From Selaginella tamariscina (Eukaryota > Streptophyta > Lycopodiopsida > Selaginellales > Selaginellaceae): a stretch of DNA of 64,000 nucleotides. The notes beneath the pieces were generated by a model that saw nothing but the letters and a program-made list of their open reading frames with translations, did not search any database and was not told where the DNA came from. Position numbers and translations under genes: made by a program. Where the stretch lies: contig PUQB01000055.1 in assembly GCA_003024785.1 (NCBI GenBank), forward strand, positions 377,567 to 441,566, written 5' to 3'. Shown in pieces: positions 1 through 11,553 of the stretch. The first letter of the stretch is position 1. The number at the start of each line of letters is the position of its first letter.

Positions 1-2653
1 GCATCCTTCAAAACATTGATGTTAATGCAATAGAAAAAGCTCGTAACGGTAAGCATTTATTATATAATATTGTATTGTTTATTTTCTTTAAAAAAATGTA
101 ACTGTTATATAAAAATTTGTAGATGATTCACACTGTGAGAATGTGGAAAAGCTGTTTCAGTTTGTGGAACAGTGTGGCAAGTTAGAGCTTTTCCACTATG
201 AGAGTCCAGAAACACAGAGTTTAATATATAACCGTAAGAAATTGTGAAAGAGCTTATTAGTGTGCCTCGGTTGATTCGGTTAGGAGGTATACTCTGGTAT
301 ATTCTTGAGTGTATTCGTGAGGTCGTGGCAACAACAGATGTAAGTGACATAAGATATGTACCGGAGCAGTTTCGAGTAGATGAAGACAATCATTGCTTAA
401 TCGACAATAGTTATCAGGTAGAGTTATTGTACATACACACAGATGTATATGTGTATATATACTAGTCTGTTTTTCTAGGGTTATAGGGCTAGGTTTGATG
501 GCGTTAAAGCGTCCGGGAGAATCTCTGGATCAACAGTTGAAGAAGAAGAAGCCCACATACGCTCCACATGTTAAGAAGATAGCAGACAGGAGATGTATAG
601 AGTCTTTGTTCTCTCAGGAGGTAGTGCCCAGCTTGGAGCTCGATGGGGTACATTTGCTTTTGGATCAAGTATTCATGGTTGCTCTGTCCGATTTTCGGGA
701 CAAGTTCAACATGCTGGCACCTTGGTTGCCTCCACAGTTGCGGAACTATGCACAGTTCATACGCTTCTCTCACCTTTGTAGCAAACACAGCCAAGAAAGA
801 ACTCAAGGGCGTGATCCGGAGTGTGTTCTCTCGCTTCTGAATGCTCAGTACAGGCAGCAGCAGCTTCCGGTGTTTTCAGACATTCTCCAGGTTCGTCACA
901 TTATATCCAGGATCTTCCTGTGCAGGCCTCGACTCATGCGACTGGCTTACCTGGCATTGCTCAACTGGAGAAGAGCCTTTGGCCTAGCGTCTCATCTTCG
1001 GTGGAGTGAAACGCTGCCTCCCAAAACCCGGCCTCTCTTGCCTTGGGATGGGCAGTCTTCGAGTTGGCTCCTTGATTGTATAGAAGAATACTCTTTGAAG
1101 CTCCATGGTAAGCCTCTCACTAGTTGTAATACACCAGCATGTTATGCACAAATGTTTGTGTGTTGTTCGTTAGAATACACGTGTGTGTGTGTGTGTGTGT
1201 GCGTGAGTGCGTGTGTACACGATGTACTATTCACGTAACCAGATGCAAATTGTACATATGTTTGTGTTTGGCTGCAGCTCATTTGCGTGTGAGAAAGTTA
1301 CCCTCTCTTGCTGATCTGCAAGGCAAGCTGAAGAAGTGCTTTGAAGAGGAGCTCGTCAAGGAAGAATGGCTTTTGATGCAGTTGATCAATGGCCCTCAAT
1401 GTAGTAAACACCAGCTTCTGGATATCCGAATCCATTTCAAGGACTTGCCTTTACGACTCCTTAAGGAGGTATGTATTTATTTTTTTTTCTAGTAAACTAC
1501 ACAAACAAACGCACTACTGTGTATGCAGTCTAGATAGGCCGTTACAAGAGCGTATTGAAGGCCTTACTTGTTTTGCCCCACTTCGGGCCAAGGGGAAGAA
1601 TACGCAAAATCATTGTGGAACCAATGTCTCTGCTGGAGCTACTATTTGCTTAAGCCCGTTGTACGTGCTTGTGTTTCGTATAGAGACCGTCCCTCTATAT
1701 GTGACTTCTCCAAAGTTGCTCATTGCTTCCCTTGGCCACTTAACACGTTGTGCGGCCTTAATCAAGCTTGTGATTACCTCTGCAGTCGCTTGCCAGGTAA
1801 ACGGACCCTTCTTCTTACCTAGCATACATGCATTTAGTTGTATCTCTACATATTCATTTAGCTCTTTTACATATACATTTGCAATACAGCACACACGCCG
1901 CGCGCGCGCGCGCGAGTGATGTTATATATCAACAACTAATAAGAAAGTTGCAACATGCGCACAGGTGTGTCTATAGTTTGTACACAGACGCACACGTCTA
2001 TGAGTATACGTATCCCTTATGCACATTCTAAGCTTGAGTATGTTTCGGGATATTCACCCATATATATAGATACGTGTATTTGTGTATGTATTGACTGCTC
2101 TTTTGTGTAGAGCGGGCTCGTTTGAGACCCGAAGTGGTACTTGACGGGTTGAGAATTGTGGGTTCATAGAGATTTTACGGACACACGCTCAGATACCTCC
2201 TGGCCTGGGGGATATTCTTGAAAACCGGCACATTCTTGCGAAGCATGTTCTATGCCGGTATCGGTTGTTTCAGCTTGCAAGACTTTCCATGTCGCTTTGG
2301 AAGACGGACGTGTTTGGACTGCCTTATGATACAACTTGGGCAGACATTTGTGCTACAAACACAGGTATCTTATATCCATAAACCCGCATTACATAAATGT
2401 GCCAGTTATATATATGAGAGACAGGTTCGGAGTTGGCAAGATTCGTGCTGGACAAAGTCTTTCCAGGCATCCCATTCAGGACAGTTATTAAGGAGATGGA
2501 TAGGTTCCGTTTGGTCAAGCCTGCTCCACACGTTACAGTGCAATACATCTCATCTAGGAGAGACGAGGTGTTAAGATCCGGACTTATAAAGCTTGAATGG
2601 CTTACAAACAAAACCGAGCATATAGCATACTTGATTGTTCAAGGCAAGGTAAT

Positions 2654-2698
<45 letters not shown>

Positions 2699-3249
2699 AT
2701 CCATTTCTTTCTCAGATTCCTGTGGGAAGTTTCAAGGAGTTTGTGTCTAAGCAGCTGCCAAGCAATTTTGCGGGGTCTCTAGAACCTGCAACGAAAATGG
2801 ACAGTGTGTTTTACATATTTCAATGGTTGATGGGCCTGGTTGCCATCCACGTTTTCTTCGACTACATTGTTTCAGTTTTGGGTACGAGATTCTCTGAATT
2901 AGCTCCTCTACTTCCACCTGTTTCCGTGAGGAGTCTGAATTCTTCCGGTTGACAACATATTTGGCTACTACACCTTTGATAGGTGTGTGGGTGCGTGCGT
3001 GCGTGTTATCAAGTTGCGTGCATGCGTGTAATGACACTGTTTTATACACAGTTGGCCTTGAGAAAGCTAAGGAGCAATATCGAGGTAGCATTGGGAATCT
3101 AGGTCGGGTCATGTCCAAGTTGAAAGAGTACTATAACTTTGTCAGTGAGGATGTGGAACTTTTAATCAGAAATGTGGAGCATATAGCCAAGCTCACGTCG
3201 TTGTGGAGATCATTTCTGCATATGCTCGCTGCCCAGGTACGACTCACTG

Positions 3250-3286
<37 letters not shown>

Positions 3287-3950
3287 ACAGGTAATTAAGT
3301 GTACAAGGAAAGAGAGGATAAAAGGCCCATGGAAGAATGTTGGCGTTGACGCATATATACTCCCCCAGGGTTTAACTGTAAGGATTTCAGTTATGAATTT
3401 GCGAACTCTGAGCAGCTCGGTGCATTGCTGGACCAGTTAGAAACACTCGCTCAAGACAGTGGTAAGTACGTGTCAACGCATACATTTCTGTGTGTTTAAG
3501 TTTCTTATATTATTGTTATAATACATATTAATTTTGATCTGTTATTGGTCTCAAATACGTTAGAGATGTAGTTACGAACAGACTTATATATATATATTTT
3601 AATCTATATAGTAGCTCAAACAGAATACTAACGCTCTTGAGTTTCTGGTTGTTTACAGAGATTGGTCTTATGAAAAATGCAACTAGCACAGACCGCTTAG
3701 GAGTCCCAGTCCGCTATGGTAGATAATATACATACCAACACGCACGCACACACACACACTCATGGGCGTTATGTTGTTTACAGACAGTGGTGTTGCACCA
3801 GCGGCAGTTAGGGGGACAGGCTTGAATTATGCAAGACAGTATGGAGTTTTTGAAATCAGAGTGGTTAGAATGACCTTGACAAGGCTGCTTTTCTTGTTGT
3901 ACAAGGCCAGTTATATGTACCTGAATTATATTAATATTTTGGTAGTGTGA
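1..3950 (+). CDS. Large multi-exon protein of unknown function, 5' end outside the window
   Basis: At least ten exons can be chained on this strand. The first ends at about 39 (gtaag donor) and joins an exon from 123. Others lie near 244-417, 495-1107, 1279-1467, 1528-1797, 2110-2370, 2427-2648, 2716-2880, 3052-3236, 3370-3460, 3659-3718 and 3784-3950. The predicted protein is mostly helical and leucine-rich with no recognised catalytic motif. It has a lysine-rich stretch near 540 (QQLKKKKPTY) and a hydrophobic stretch near 2800-2880 (FQWLMGLVAIHVFFDYIV). The last exon stops at TGA 3948-3950. Frame slips are needed near 240 and within 1528-1797. Introns carry (TG)n, (CT)n and (CA)n. I considered replication, repair and Mediator subunits but none matched convincingly. 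It is a real gene judging by codon-level continuity and splice signals; function unknown. Confidence 0.6.
2655..2695. repeat. (CT)n microsatellite in an intron
   Basis: About 40 bp of uninterrupted CT lies between the exon ending VQGK and the exon starting IPVGSF. It doubles as the polypyrimidine tract of the 3' splice site. Confidence 0.9.
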
Positions 3951-5649
3951 AATAGACTTTGTTTTGCAATTCATTAATAATAAAAAGTTCTTGTTAAGTA
4001 TGTATATCAATAGTGTTTGTGTGTGTGTGCCTGTTTTGCACGTGAGATATCAATTAACAGGATTTAGAAATGAGGGCACATTCGAACAAACATATATATT
4101 ATCTAATACTTAATTATTGATTTTGTCTAAGCTTTAGACTTTTTACATTGTTATTATTATGTATGTTTATTATTTAAATCGTTAACTAAGTACCACAATT
4201 AAACATTATTTTAGTGTGAATGAATTTCCTCAAATTTGAACAACAGATACATGAGAAAGAAGGTCAAAGTTTTAAAAATATTTAAAATTAAGTAATAATT
4301 AACATTTAATTTAAAAATTAGGTAAACCATTTATGCCCTTATATTCTAATGTTTTTATTTAAATAAATGTGAGGTTTATACTTTTATTAACATTTAATTT
4401 TACCTATTAATATGTAGGCTGACAATACATGTCACACTTAATTCTTATTAAATGTATATATTATTATATTTTTAATTTTATTTTTCTTTTTGAGTTATTA
4501 TTAAATCAATGTTTAAATAGTTTGGGAATTAGGGTTTATGGCGATCGCAGTGGAATGCGAGGCGCTGCGGATCGACGCAACAAATTCGTGTAATCTACGA
4601 GATGCAATTGGAGTATGCAAGTCCTGCTGGAAATGCAACAATGTAGCCGGATTAGCATACAGGCAGATAGAGAGGTACATTCATAGACATACGTCAACAT
4701 ATACAAACACCGTTTTGAATATATCACACACACACACATATGTATGTATATGTATATGTATATATCTAGTATGTATGTTTTGGTTATATATCAAAAGGTC
4801 ATGTCATTATTACGAACTATCCGTAATTACACATGCATAAATGCATACTTTTATATATATATATATATATAATAGAGAGAGAGAGAGAGAGAGAGAGAGT
4901 ATTCCTGTGCCAAGAATTAACAGAACGAACAAAAGCCTATATGTATTTGTGTACTGTTATATCTTGGTACCTGAGACTTAAAAGTAGTATATATCACATA
5001 GCTGTTATGAACCTCTGCCCATTGACAGACGCACACACATGATAACCATTCTGTATACATGGATGCGAACAATTAATACAGTAACCAAAACCACACGCAC
5101 ATGCATAAATGCGTAGCTATTATGAGCCTTTCCCCATTACATTGCTCATGTAAAGTCATTCTGTGTACACGCCAACAACGAACAAAATACAAACCCGCAT
5201 ACACTTTCCGTCTCTATGTGTACATCCAATAACATGCTTAGATCCGAGATCAATCTATTTTCAATCTGCAAACCATAATTAATAATTATAAAAATATCTT
5301 AATAAATCATTTAATAAAGTCATTCTTTAATTATTGATCAGTTAATCAATAAGACATTAATAATCACTATTTGAAATGTTTTTTAATTAAGATTAGATTA
5401 GGTTTAAGATCGAAGATACCGATACATAATTTAGCTATGTTAGTAAACCTGATGGCTGCCTTCGACTCGATCAGTGAAGTTAACAAGTGCCTAATGGAAG
5501 TTCCTAAAGCAACAGTTTGACGGTTAGAAAACACACATGCACGCCACGAGAGAGAGTGTATATACCTGCATAAGTTGCCTTGAACCACTACATATGCTAT
5601 ACGCTCGCTTTTGCTAGAGTCTGTCCTGAATCTAATGCATCATGCTTCA
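3951..5649. other. AT-rich intergenic DNA with one possible orphan exon
   Basis: This is downstream of the first gene. It is strongly AT-rich with a (TA)n(GA)n tract at 4854-4899. At 4536-4680 a GC-richer patch starts ATGGCG after an 'attagggttt' leader and encodes about 45 residues including CKSCWKCNN. It could be the first exon of a decayed or unrecognised gene, but no following exon was found. Nothing else could be supported. Confidence 0.4.
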
Positions 5650-6300
5650 CCTTCACATAATTATAAGTATATAAACATCATCATTCACATAAAAATTGAT
5701 ATATTGGACGTTACTCACTATTAAGATGGTCAAGTTTGCAACTCCTCCCTTATCGCATTGTGCTTTGTTCTTCCCATTACCTCTATTAAGTTTCTTCTTA
5801 GCAAAGTACACCTCTAATGTAATATCCTTTCCAATAACATTTGTAAATTCTATGACCTCTTCCTCTCGTTTTATGACTTTTATTTGCACTCTTTACAATA
5901 ATGCCACACGTGTGAATTACTATAACTAGTGCATTTAATCTTTGACTTAACAATGTTGACAACATCATGTTTTGCAAACACTTCTCACCACGAATATAAT
6001 GTTGTGAAATCTTGAAAGAAAGAGTTGAGTGAAATTCAAAATCCTTTTTCTTATTCAATGGATCTTAAACAACTTTAAATTGTCAAAAATGAAAACAAAT
6101 TTCATCATATCACTATAAAACTCATCATCATCCTTATTCTCGATGGCCTCAAATTCTTTTTTCATTATTAACAATTGTTTAATTGTTTTATCTCCACACT
6201 ATTCCTTCAACTCCTTCTAAAGTTTTATAAACGGTTGAACTTTGGGGAACAACAATATCACACTATCATTTACAACATTGGAGATTGAGACAATAATATT
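5650..6300 (-). pseudogene. Decayed Ty1/copia-like gag remnant
   Basis: Read on the minus strand, frames between about 6200 and 5650 give fragments such as KKEFEAIENKDDDEF and DMMKFVFIFDNLK. These resemble the copia gag (UBN2) pattern in which a 'REFE-L-MKE-E-V-Y' segment precedes further helices. Downstream pieces include ITLEVYFAKKKLN. Frames are broken repeatedly and no zinc knuckle or polymerase was seen. The assignment is tentative; the alternative is unrelated decayed coding sequence. Confidence 0.35.
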
Positions 6301-7079
6301 TATCCTTCATCTCCCATTTAGAAGTTAAAAAAAAAAAAGAAAAAAAGTTAAAAGAATTATCCATGCAATATAAACCAACACTTGGACGATATAACACTTA
6401 ACAATTATGATTTAAATATATTAAAAATGTCTTTATTTAAAAATACATATATTATTCCTGATGTGCTCTCCACATGGAAAGAAACACCACATGATTGGAT
6501 GACTTTTATAGATCCTTAACTTTTAATAACATTTTTTATCTTAAATGGTTTTAGATGCGATTCTATCTTCAAACCTAAAAGAGCCATCTTTACGAACATA
6601 AATAAGGATCTTTTTTAATAATAATACATAACATGTTTCAATACCATGAAAATCTTTAAAATAATCAATAATGACAAAATAAATATAATTTATTCCCTAA
6701 TTAATGAAATATATATGAAATTATTATGTTAATCGTGTGATTCAATGTTCTATCTTATATAATTAAGGGTAAGAGATGCATGTCAAACAAATATTAATAT
6801 CATTTGAATAAGGCACATAACCAGAGGCAATGCTCCATAAAGGAAGCATTTGCATTATTATAGTACAAAAGACATATTGTCATATATACTTTATATTAAA
6901 AGTAATATATATGCACTTGGAGGAGTAATGAGAAAGGCTATTCAACCCAGCCAAGTCTTTAAAAAAACTCATAAAATTTATTCTTAATAATAAGCATGAG
7001 TGGTATGTACTTTAGATGTTGCCTTTTAAGCATGGGTTGTATTTAATAACACCTCATCATCCTTGTTTAAACTTTCCTT
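6301..7079. other. AT-rich DNA, nothing recognised
   Basis: No ORF, RNA or repeat with a recognisable identity was seen. Poly-A patches and TATA runs only. Confidence 0.6.
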
Positions 7080-7800
7080 ACTAAGTTTATCACATGTTCC
7101 ACTATTTAACATCGACGTAAAACTGTTAAATTATGTAAAAATAATATTTAAATAATTGAATCTTGTCAAAATGTTATATGAAAATGAACAAAAATTAAAA
7201 CACAGTAGTGATAAATTTTATTTATTAAATAAGATATAAAATATATAATGTGTTTTAATTTTATAGAACTCTTACATAATTTGATGGTTTTACGACATTT
7301 GAGCTACTTGGTGATATGTAAAATAATTAAATCATGTAAAAATAACATTTAAACCATTGAATTGTATTAAAATATTATATAAAAATGAATAAAAATTAAA
7401 ATAAAGTGATGCTAAGTTTTATTCATTAATCAGATTTTAAATACATAATGTGTTTTAGTTTTTTTATTTATTATATAGCATTCTTACATAATTTAATAGT
7501 GTTATAAATTTAACATACTCAATGATGTAAAACTATTAAACCATGTCAAAGTAACATTTAAGTTGTGAAACCTTGTCAATGTTTGTAAAAAATGAATAAA
7601 AATGAAAACATATAAATGTTAAGTCTTATTTACTGAGTACAATTTAAAAATATATATTGTGCTTTAAATTTAATTATTTTATATAGTTTCTTACATAGTT
7701 CGAGGGTATTATTAAGTAACTCAAGTGTTACAAGACTTGTTGCTTTAATATTTTTATATAATTTAATGATTTTACATATTGTTGAGTAGTTGAAGTGCCT
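7080..7800. repeat. Satellite-like tandem repeat, about 210-bp unit, left arm
   Basis: Three imperfect units follow one another. Each contains a version of 'aaccatgtcaaagtaacatt', then 'atgaataaaaattaaaa', a 'tttattcattaa' block, 'taatgtgttttaatttta' and 'cttacataatttaat'. The same unit is present in inverted orientation at about 14,160-14,900 and in a third copy at about 27,700-28,620. Confidence 0.75.
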
Positions 7801-8489
7801 ATGTAATTGACATGTATGATCTTTACTTATAAATATTTATTAATATTCATATAATAAGCAGTAAGCAATTCTTTATTTAATTATATATGAACATTCTTGC
7901 ATGTAAATATTCACTAATTTATTTGCATGGATTTGTGTCTACATGTAATTGTCGTTGTTTGTTTTACTTTTCTATATGTTTATACACATGTGATATATAG
8001 ATTGAGAGAGAGAAGTCGAGGAGTTCCAAAGCTAACGAGTCAAAAATATATAATATAACGTTTCGTTCATTAGTGTGTCTATATATACACTGTATTATTG
8101 AGGTTGTTATTGATCTCTTTAATACAATATATATATATATAAAAGACAATGATTTGCATAATTAGACATGCCATATATTGTAAGTTATAATGTTTAACTT
8201 AAATATCATTAAATAGTTGATAATATATACATATATAGTTAACATATATGTGTACAAATATTTACTGATTGCGACATGCAAACGGATATCAAAGACTGAA
8301 TAATGTGGGTGTATATGTATTTAATAGTAGCTAATGGAGTGTTAGCATCTCCTAAGTATGTCCGAAATTAAAGTATTAAATCAGTTTTATACATATCTAT
8401 CTAGCTGTGTACCGAGTATATGATTGTTTCCATATAAAAGTAATTATATATATAATATAAAATTTGCAGTATATCGAGGTTTCTCAATG

Positions 8490-9026
8490 TTGGATCCGAA
8501 AACAGCCCCGGGAATGAAACGGTCCCGACATTCAGCTGCTAAACGCAGACACGGCCTTTGCTTCATAAGCACCCTCGTGCACTAATAAACCCTTTGGGAA
8601 CACAAAAAGATCACCCTTTTGCAGCTTCTGTACGAAGAGCTTGTTTGTAGTGTCTATGAGTCCCACGGTTAGCCATCCTTGTTCTACATAGAGAAGCTCC
8701 GTTCCCCTACACCACGCGTGTTAAACAAGTGTGTGCGTGTACGTATGTATAACATGCAAGTTTAGTTCAAACACTAACACACATGCACGCGCGTGGGGTG
8801 ATGTGTGGAGAGTTAACTGCACCAGGTTGGAAAGAGAGTTTAGCAAGTGAGACACTGAGGCCTTCGAGTGCGGGGAGCTCTACTAGAGAGGCTTTCTTCA
8901 CAAGGAACTGGCCCTTTGGAGTGACTCCACCCCTGAACCCAGTGAACGTGCCAGTTGTTCATTCCCCAGCTGGAGCTGTTGCTGGACCGTGAGCAAACTC
9001 CTTTGGAAAATCCAGAGATTCCTTGC
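8490..9026 (-). pseudogene. Germin-like protein (cupin) pseudogene, left copy
   Basis: Germin-like proteins are secreted single-cupin proteins, some with superoxide dismutase or oxalate oxidase activity. On the minus strand one reads GSGVES, KASL, LAKLSFQPGAVNSPH, an intron of about 90 nt with (TG/CA) tracts, then ELLYVEQGWLTVGLIDT, NKLFVQKLQKGDLFVFPKG and AYEAKAVSAFSS. This covers the cupin core: the HTHPR-type first motif is damaged and the 'GDLFVFPKGLVH' second motif loses its end at 'VHF'. The N-terminal exon is scrambled and the C-terminus is cut at 'GATCCAACATTGAG'. It keeps a 27-28 bp piece that the right copy has lost, so the two copies are broken differently. Confidence 0.8.
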
Positions 9027-9034
9027 TTCCAAAT

Positions 9035-9150
9035 CAGTCATATATGCTGTAGTCAAAAAAATGTTACGGATTAGTAATTAAATTAGATTAATAATTAAAT
9101 TAGTAATTAAACATTTCAGTAACATTTTTTTACTACGGATTTAATCACTG
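9035..9150. mobile_element. hAT-type MITE, 116 bp, with 8-bp target duplication
   Basis: The element starts CAGTCATATATGCTGTAGT and ends ACTACGGATTTAATCACTG, a degenerate terminal inverted repeat with CAGTG-like ends. The interior is an AT-rich hairpin with no coding capacity. It is flanked by TTCCAAAT at 9027-9034 and 9151-9158, a perfect 8-bp direct repeat. An 8-bp duplication with CAGTG-type ends is typical of the hAT superfamily. A second copy lies at 13,222-13,350. Confidence 0.85.
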
Positions 9151-9159
9151 TTCCAAATT

Positions 9160-9605
9160 ACCTAACGAACCAGCACCAGTATTGTAAGTCTTGCAAGAAG
9201 CGGCATTTGCTGCAACTGAAAATCCCCTGTGAAGAGTTGGACCGATGGCGGTATGTCCCGTAGAGCCGGGATGGCGACCCACACTTCTTCGCTCTTGGAT
9301 AGTTCGATGAAGAGATGATGTGTTATTTCATCTGCCAACCCGCAGCGAGTACAGTCCGTTGAATCTGCAATGCCTGCTTTCTGTCGTCGCTCATTCGTCG
9401 GGAGTCCTGCCTGTAAAACCAGCGGATTTTGAAGGGAATAGGAAGCCTCCATAGTATGCGCCACAATCGTTTCCAATGCCCTGCTCCATGCTGATCCTAG
9501 AATGGGAAAAGTCCCCAAAAAAAACTCTTGAGCCTTGAGGCTTTGACAGAGAAGGGACTCTTGGTCACCCATTTGTGTCACAAAGTGTAGAGGTTGAAGG
9601 TTGTT
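9160..9605 (-). pseudogene. Non-LTR retrotransposon (LINE) reverse transcriptase 3' end
   Basis: The minus-strand frame encodes about 145 residues with the C-terminal zinc-binding module of plant LINE reverse transcriptases: LPTNERRQKAG, then CTRCGLADEITHHLFIE, followed by W-x-A. The usual pattern is C-x2-C-x7-8-H-x4-C; here the last Cys is replaced (ELSKSEEVW). The polymerase itself is absent. The left side touches the hAT MITE target duplication and the upstream side is cut by the inverted-repeat element starting at 9606. Confidence 0.75.
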
Positions 9606-10478
9606 CATAGTTACGAACACGAACGTGGAACATGAACACGAGGCTCAGATTCTAAAAACCTGACCACGGAACACGACCGCGGCTCACGATTGGCTCACGA
9701 ATATTCTAGTGAATATTAATGAATATTTTAGTGAATATTCTAGATTGTACACAATCACTTTTATATTAACCATAATAAAATAAACCTTAATTATTAATAA
9801 TATAAAACTCAAAGAAATAATATGTATTTTAAAGAACATATACATGCCAAATTATGTATACATTAACCTTAAAAATGTGTTTTTTTATTATATATAAGCT
9901 GGTTGTCAAAACTTCTCTTATAAATATGCTGCATTCTTCAAAAAAGAAATAAAATAAAATAAAATACATCATATACATGTCTAGATTATATAAGAATATA
10001 ATATTTGGATATGTTGTACATATTATCTAAAACTTCATGTTTTACATGTTGTAGTTTAAATTTTATATAAATATATATATGTGTGTGTTTATAAGTATTC
10101 TCATACACATATATGCAAATGTACATGATTATATATACAAATTTACCATTGTCGCGAAGAAGGATGCTTTCACAATGTTGGATTGCTGCGCCATGCTTGT
10201 TGTGCCTTGAATTGCTGCGCCATGCTTGTTGTGCCTTGAATTGCTGATGCCATTCCTGTGTGATGCCGTGCGCCCTAAAGTATATTCAATTAAGAATATT
10301 CTAAATAGTGTTTATGTTACGAACATGGGCCGTGATCTCAGCCGTGGTCGCCGGGATCACGGCCCGTGTTCGTAATATGACACATTGTTCACGAACACGG
10401 CCGTAGGAACACGACCATAGCCTTGTTTGTGAAAACACGGTGAACACGGCCGGGATCCCGGCCGTGTTCGTAACTATG
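9606..10478. mobile_element. Non-autonomous terminal-inverted-repeat element, about 870 bp
   Basis: The left end CATAGTTACGAACACG (9606-9621) is the exact reverse complement of the right end CGTGTTCGTAACTATG (10,463-10,478). No transposase is visible. Both ends are GC-rich and built from repeated 'GAACACGG / CCGTGTTC' modules, while the middle is AT-rich. If the true ends are at GTTACG/CGTAAC, the insertion site is flanked by TA on both sides, which would suit a Tc1/mariner-like element. I cannot assign a superfamily firmly. The left flank is LINE sequence and the right flank is gypsy integrase. Confidence 0.65.
10172..10252. repeat. Short tandem repeat, about 30-bp unit
   Basis: The unit 'attgctgcgccatgcttgtt' plus 'gtgccttga' is present two to three times in a row inside the terminal-inverted-repeat element. 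Confidence 0.75.
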
Positions 10479-11430
10479 CTCAGCCTAGACTGCTGATGCC
10501 TTTGGAAGTGCCTTAGGGAAGATGGGAGAGTATCTCTATGGATTTTATTATGCATCTTCCAAGGACGCTGCATTGCAATGAACAAGTGTGGGTCATTATG
10601 GATCACTTGAGCAAGTATGCTAAGTTTATTCCTTTGAAGAAGAATGTAATAGTGAAGGAGCTTGCATTGGTGTATCTAATGCATGTGTATCATGAGTATG
10701 GGATGTCAAAGAACATCGTTAGTGACCGAGACAGCAAATTCACTTTGGCATTTTGGGTGAAGTTTTGTAGAGAACTCGGCACTAAGGTGAACTTTAGTAT
10801 CACCCACAGTCAAATGGTCACACTAAGCGTGTGAACCAGGTTCTAAAGGATATGTTGAGAACCTGTGTAGCTGAGAAGCAAGGATAGTGGGACAAGTTCT
10901 TGCCTTTGGTTGAGTTTGCCTACAATCAGTAAGTATAGCTCTTTAAAATGTAGTCTGTTCTATGCTTACAAAGGCAAACATCCTTAGTTTTAAGCAAATG
11001 TTGGAATATGCTGGCAAGTGGTGAGAGGATGTTGAAGCTAATAGCTTGGCTATGGAGATGGACAAAATACTTCTAATGTGTTGCTTAAGGCAAAGGACCG
11101 AGCTAAAAGGCTAGTTGATGAGAATCACACTTACGAACAGTTTAATGTAGGAGACAAAGTGTTTATGTGAGTCATTTGCTTCCTTGTTAAAGTGTAATTC
11201 TCTAGAACCATTGCGGACTGGGAAGTGTGAGAAGCTAAGTCCTCGGTATGTTGGTTTATATGAGATTATTAAGAAGATCAATGCTATGGCTTACAAGTTG
11301 AGGTTACCTGAGAGAGTGCAACTACATCCTGTGTTTCATGTGAGTCAATTAAAGAGGGCCCTTATATCTGGAGAAGTACTAGTATACTCACTTGAAGAGT
11401 CAAAGAAGTTTGACCAAGAGGATGTTTAAA
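10479..11430 (+). pseudogene. Ty3/gypsy integrase, degenerate
   Basis: The frame from about 10,480 reads QPRLLMPLEVP, GRWESISMDFIMHLPRT and VIMDHLSKYAKFIPLKK, then NIVSDRDSKFT and FCRELGT. This is the catalytic core of a Ty3/gypsy integrase with its D-x(n)-D residues. It continues with QVLKDMLRTCVAEKQG, PLVEFAYNQ, and a C-terminal part KLSPRYVGLYEIIKKI, AYKLRLPERVQLHPVFH, VSQLK. Frameshifts and stops (for example TAG after EKQG) make it non-functional. It is followed by a polypurine tract and LTR start at 11,554-11,567, so this is the 3' end of a plus-strand element whose 5' part is missing. Confidence 0.85.
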
Positions 11431-11439
11431 ATAACTTGT

Positions 11440-11550
11440 TTTAAAGAAAAATTGTTTTGCAAAGTGTATACAATTTGTCCTTGAGGGCAAGGACTTCTCC
11501 AAAATTTTCTTGCAAAGTGTATACAATTTGTCCTTGAGGCAAGGACTTCT
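11440..11550. repeat. Direct duplication just upstream of the LTR
   Basis: 'tgcaaagtgtatacaatttg' followed by 'tccttgagg(g)caaggacttct' occurs twice in tandem, with about 60 bp between starts. It lies between integrase and the polypurine tract. Confidence 0.85.
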
Positions 11551-11553
11551 TCC

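Larger units (their letters stand above)
7080..9034 (-). repeat. Left arm of a large inverted duplication
   Basis: Read on the minus strand, this interval matches 12,225-14,900. The matching blocks are the germin-like pseudogene, the 'cctcgatatactgcaaattt' junction (8461-8485 against 13,640-13,660), the 'tatgattgtttccatata' block (8420 against 13,700) and the AT-rich satellite. The left arm lacks about 900 bp that the right arm has between the cupin end and 'cctcgatat'. Divergence is moderate, so the duplication is old. Confidence 0.8.

Noticed and set aside
234..250. A 17-nt GTAAG...AG intron in the first gene
   Set aside because: Too short to be spliced. A missing T in 'AAATTG' restores the same frame and a better protein (RKKxVKELISVPR), so a sequence slip is more likely.
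8783..8992. Plus-strand ORF over the left germin-like copy
   Set aside because: It is the complement of the cupin coding strand and has no independent support.
9162..9620. The LINE frame as an intact gene starting at MFVTMNN
   Set aside because: The first residues come from the inverted-repeat element's end, and the polymerase domain is missing.
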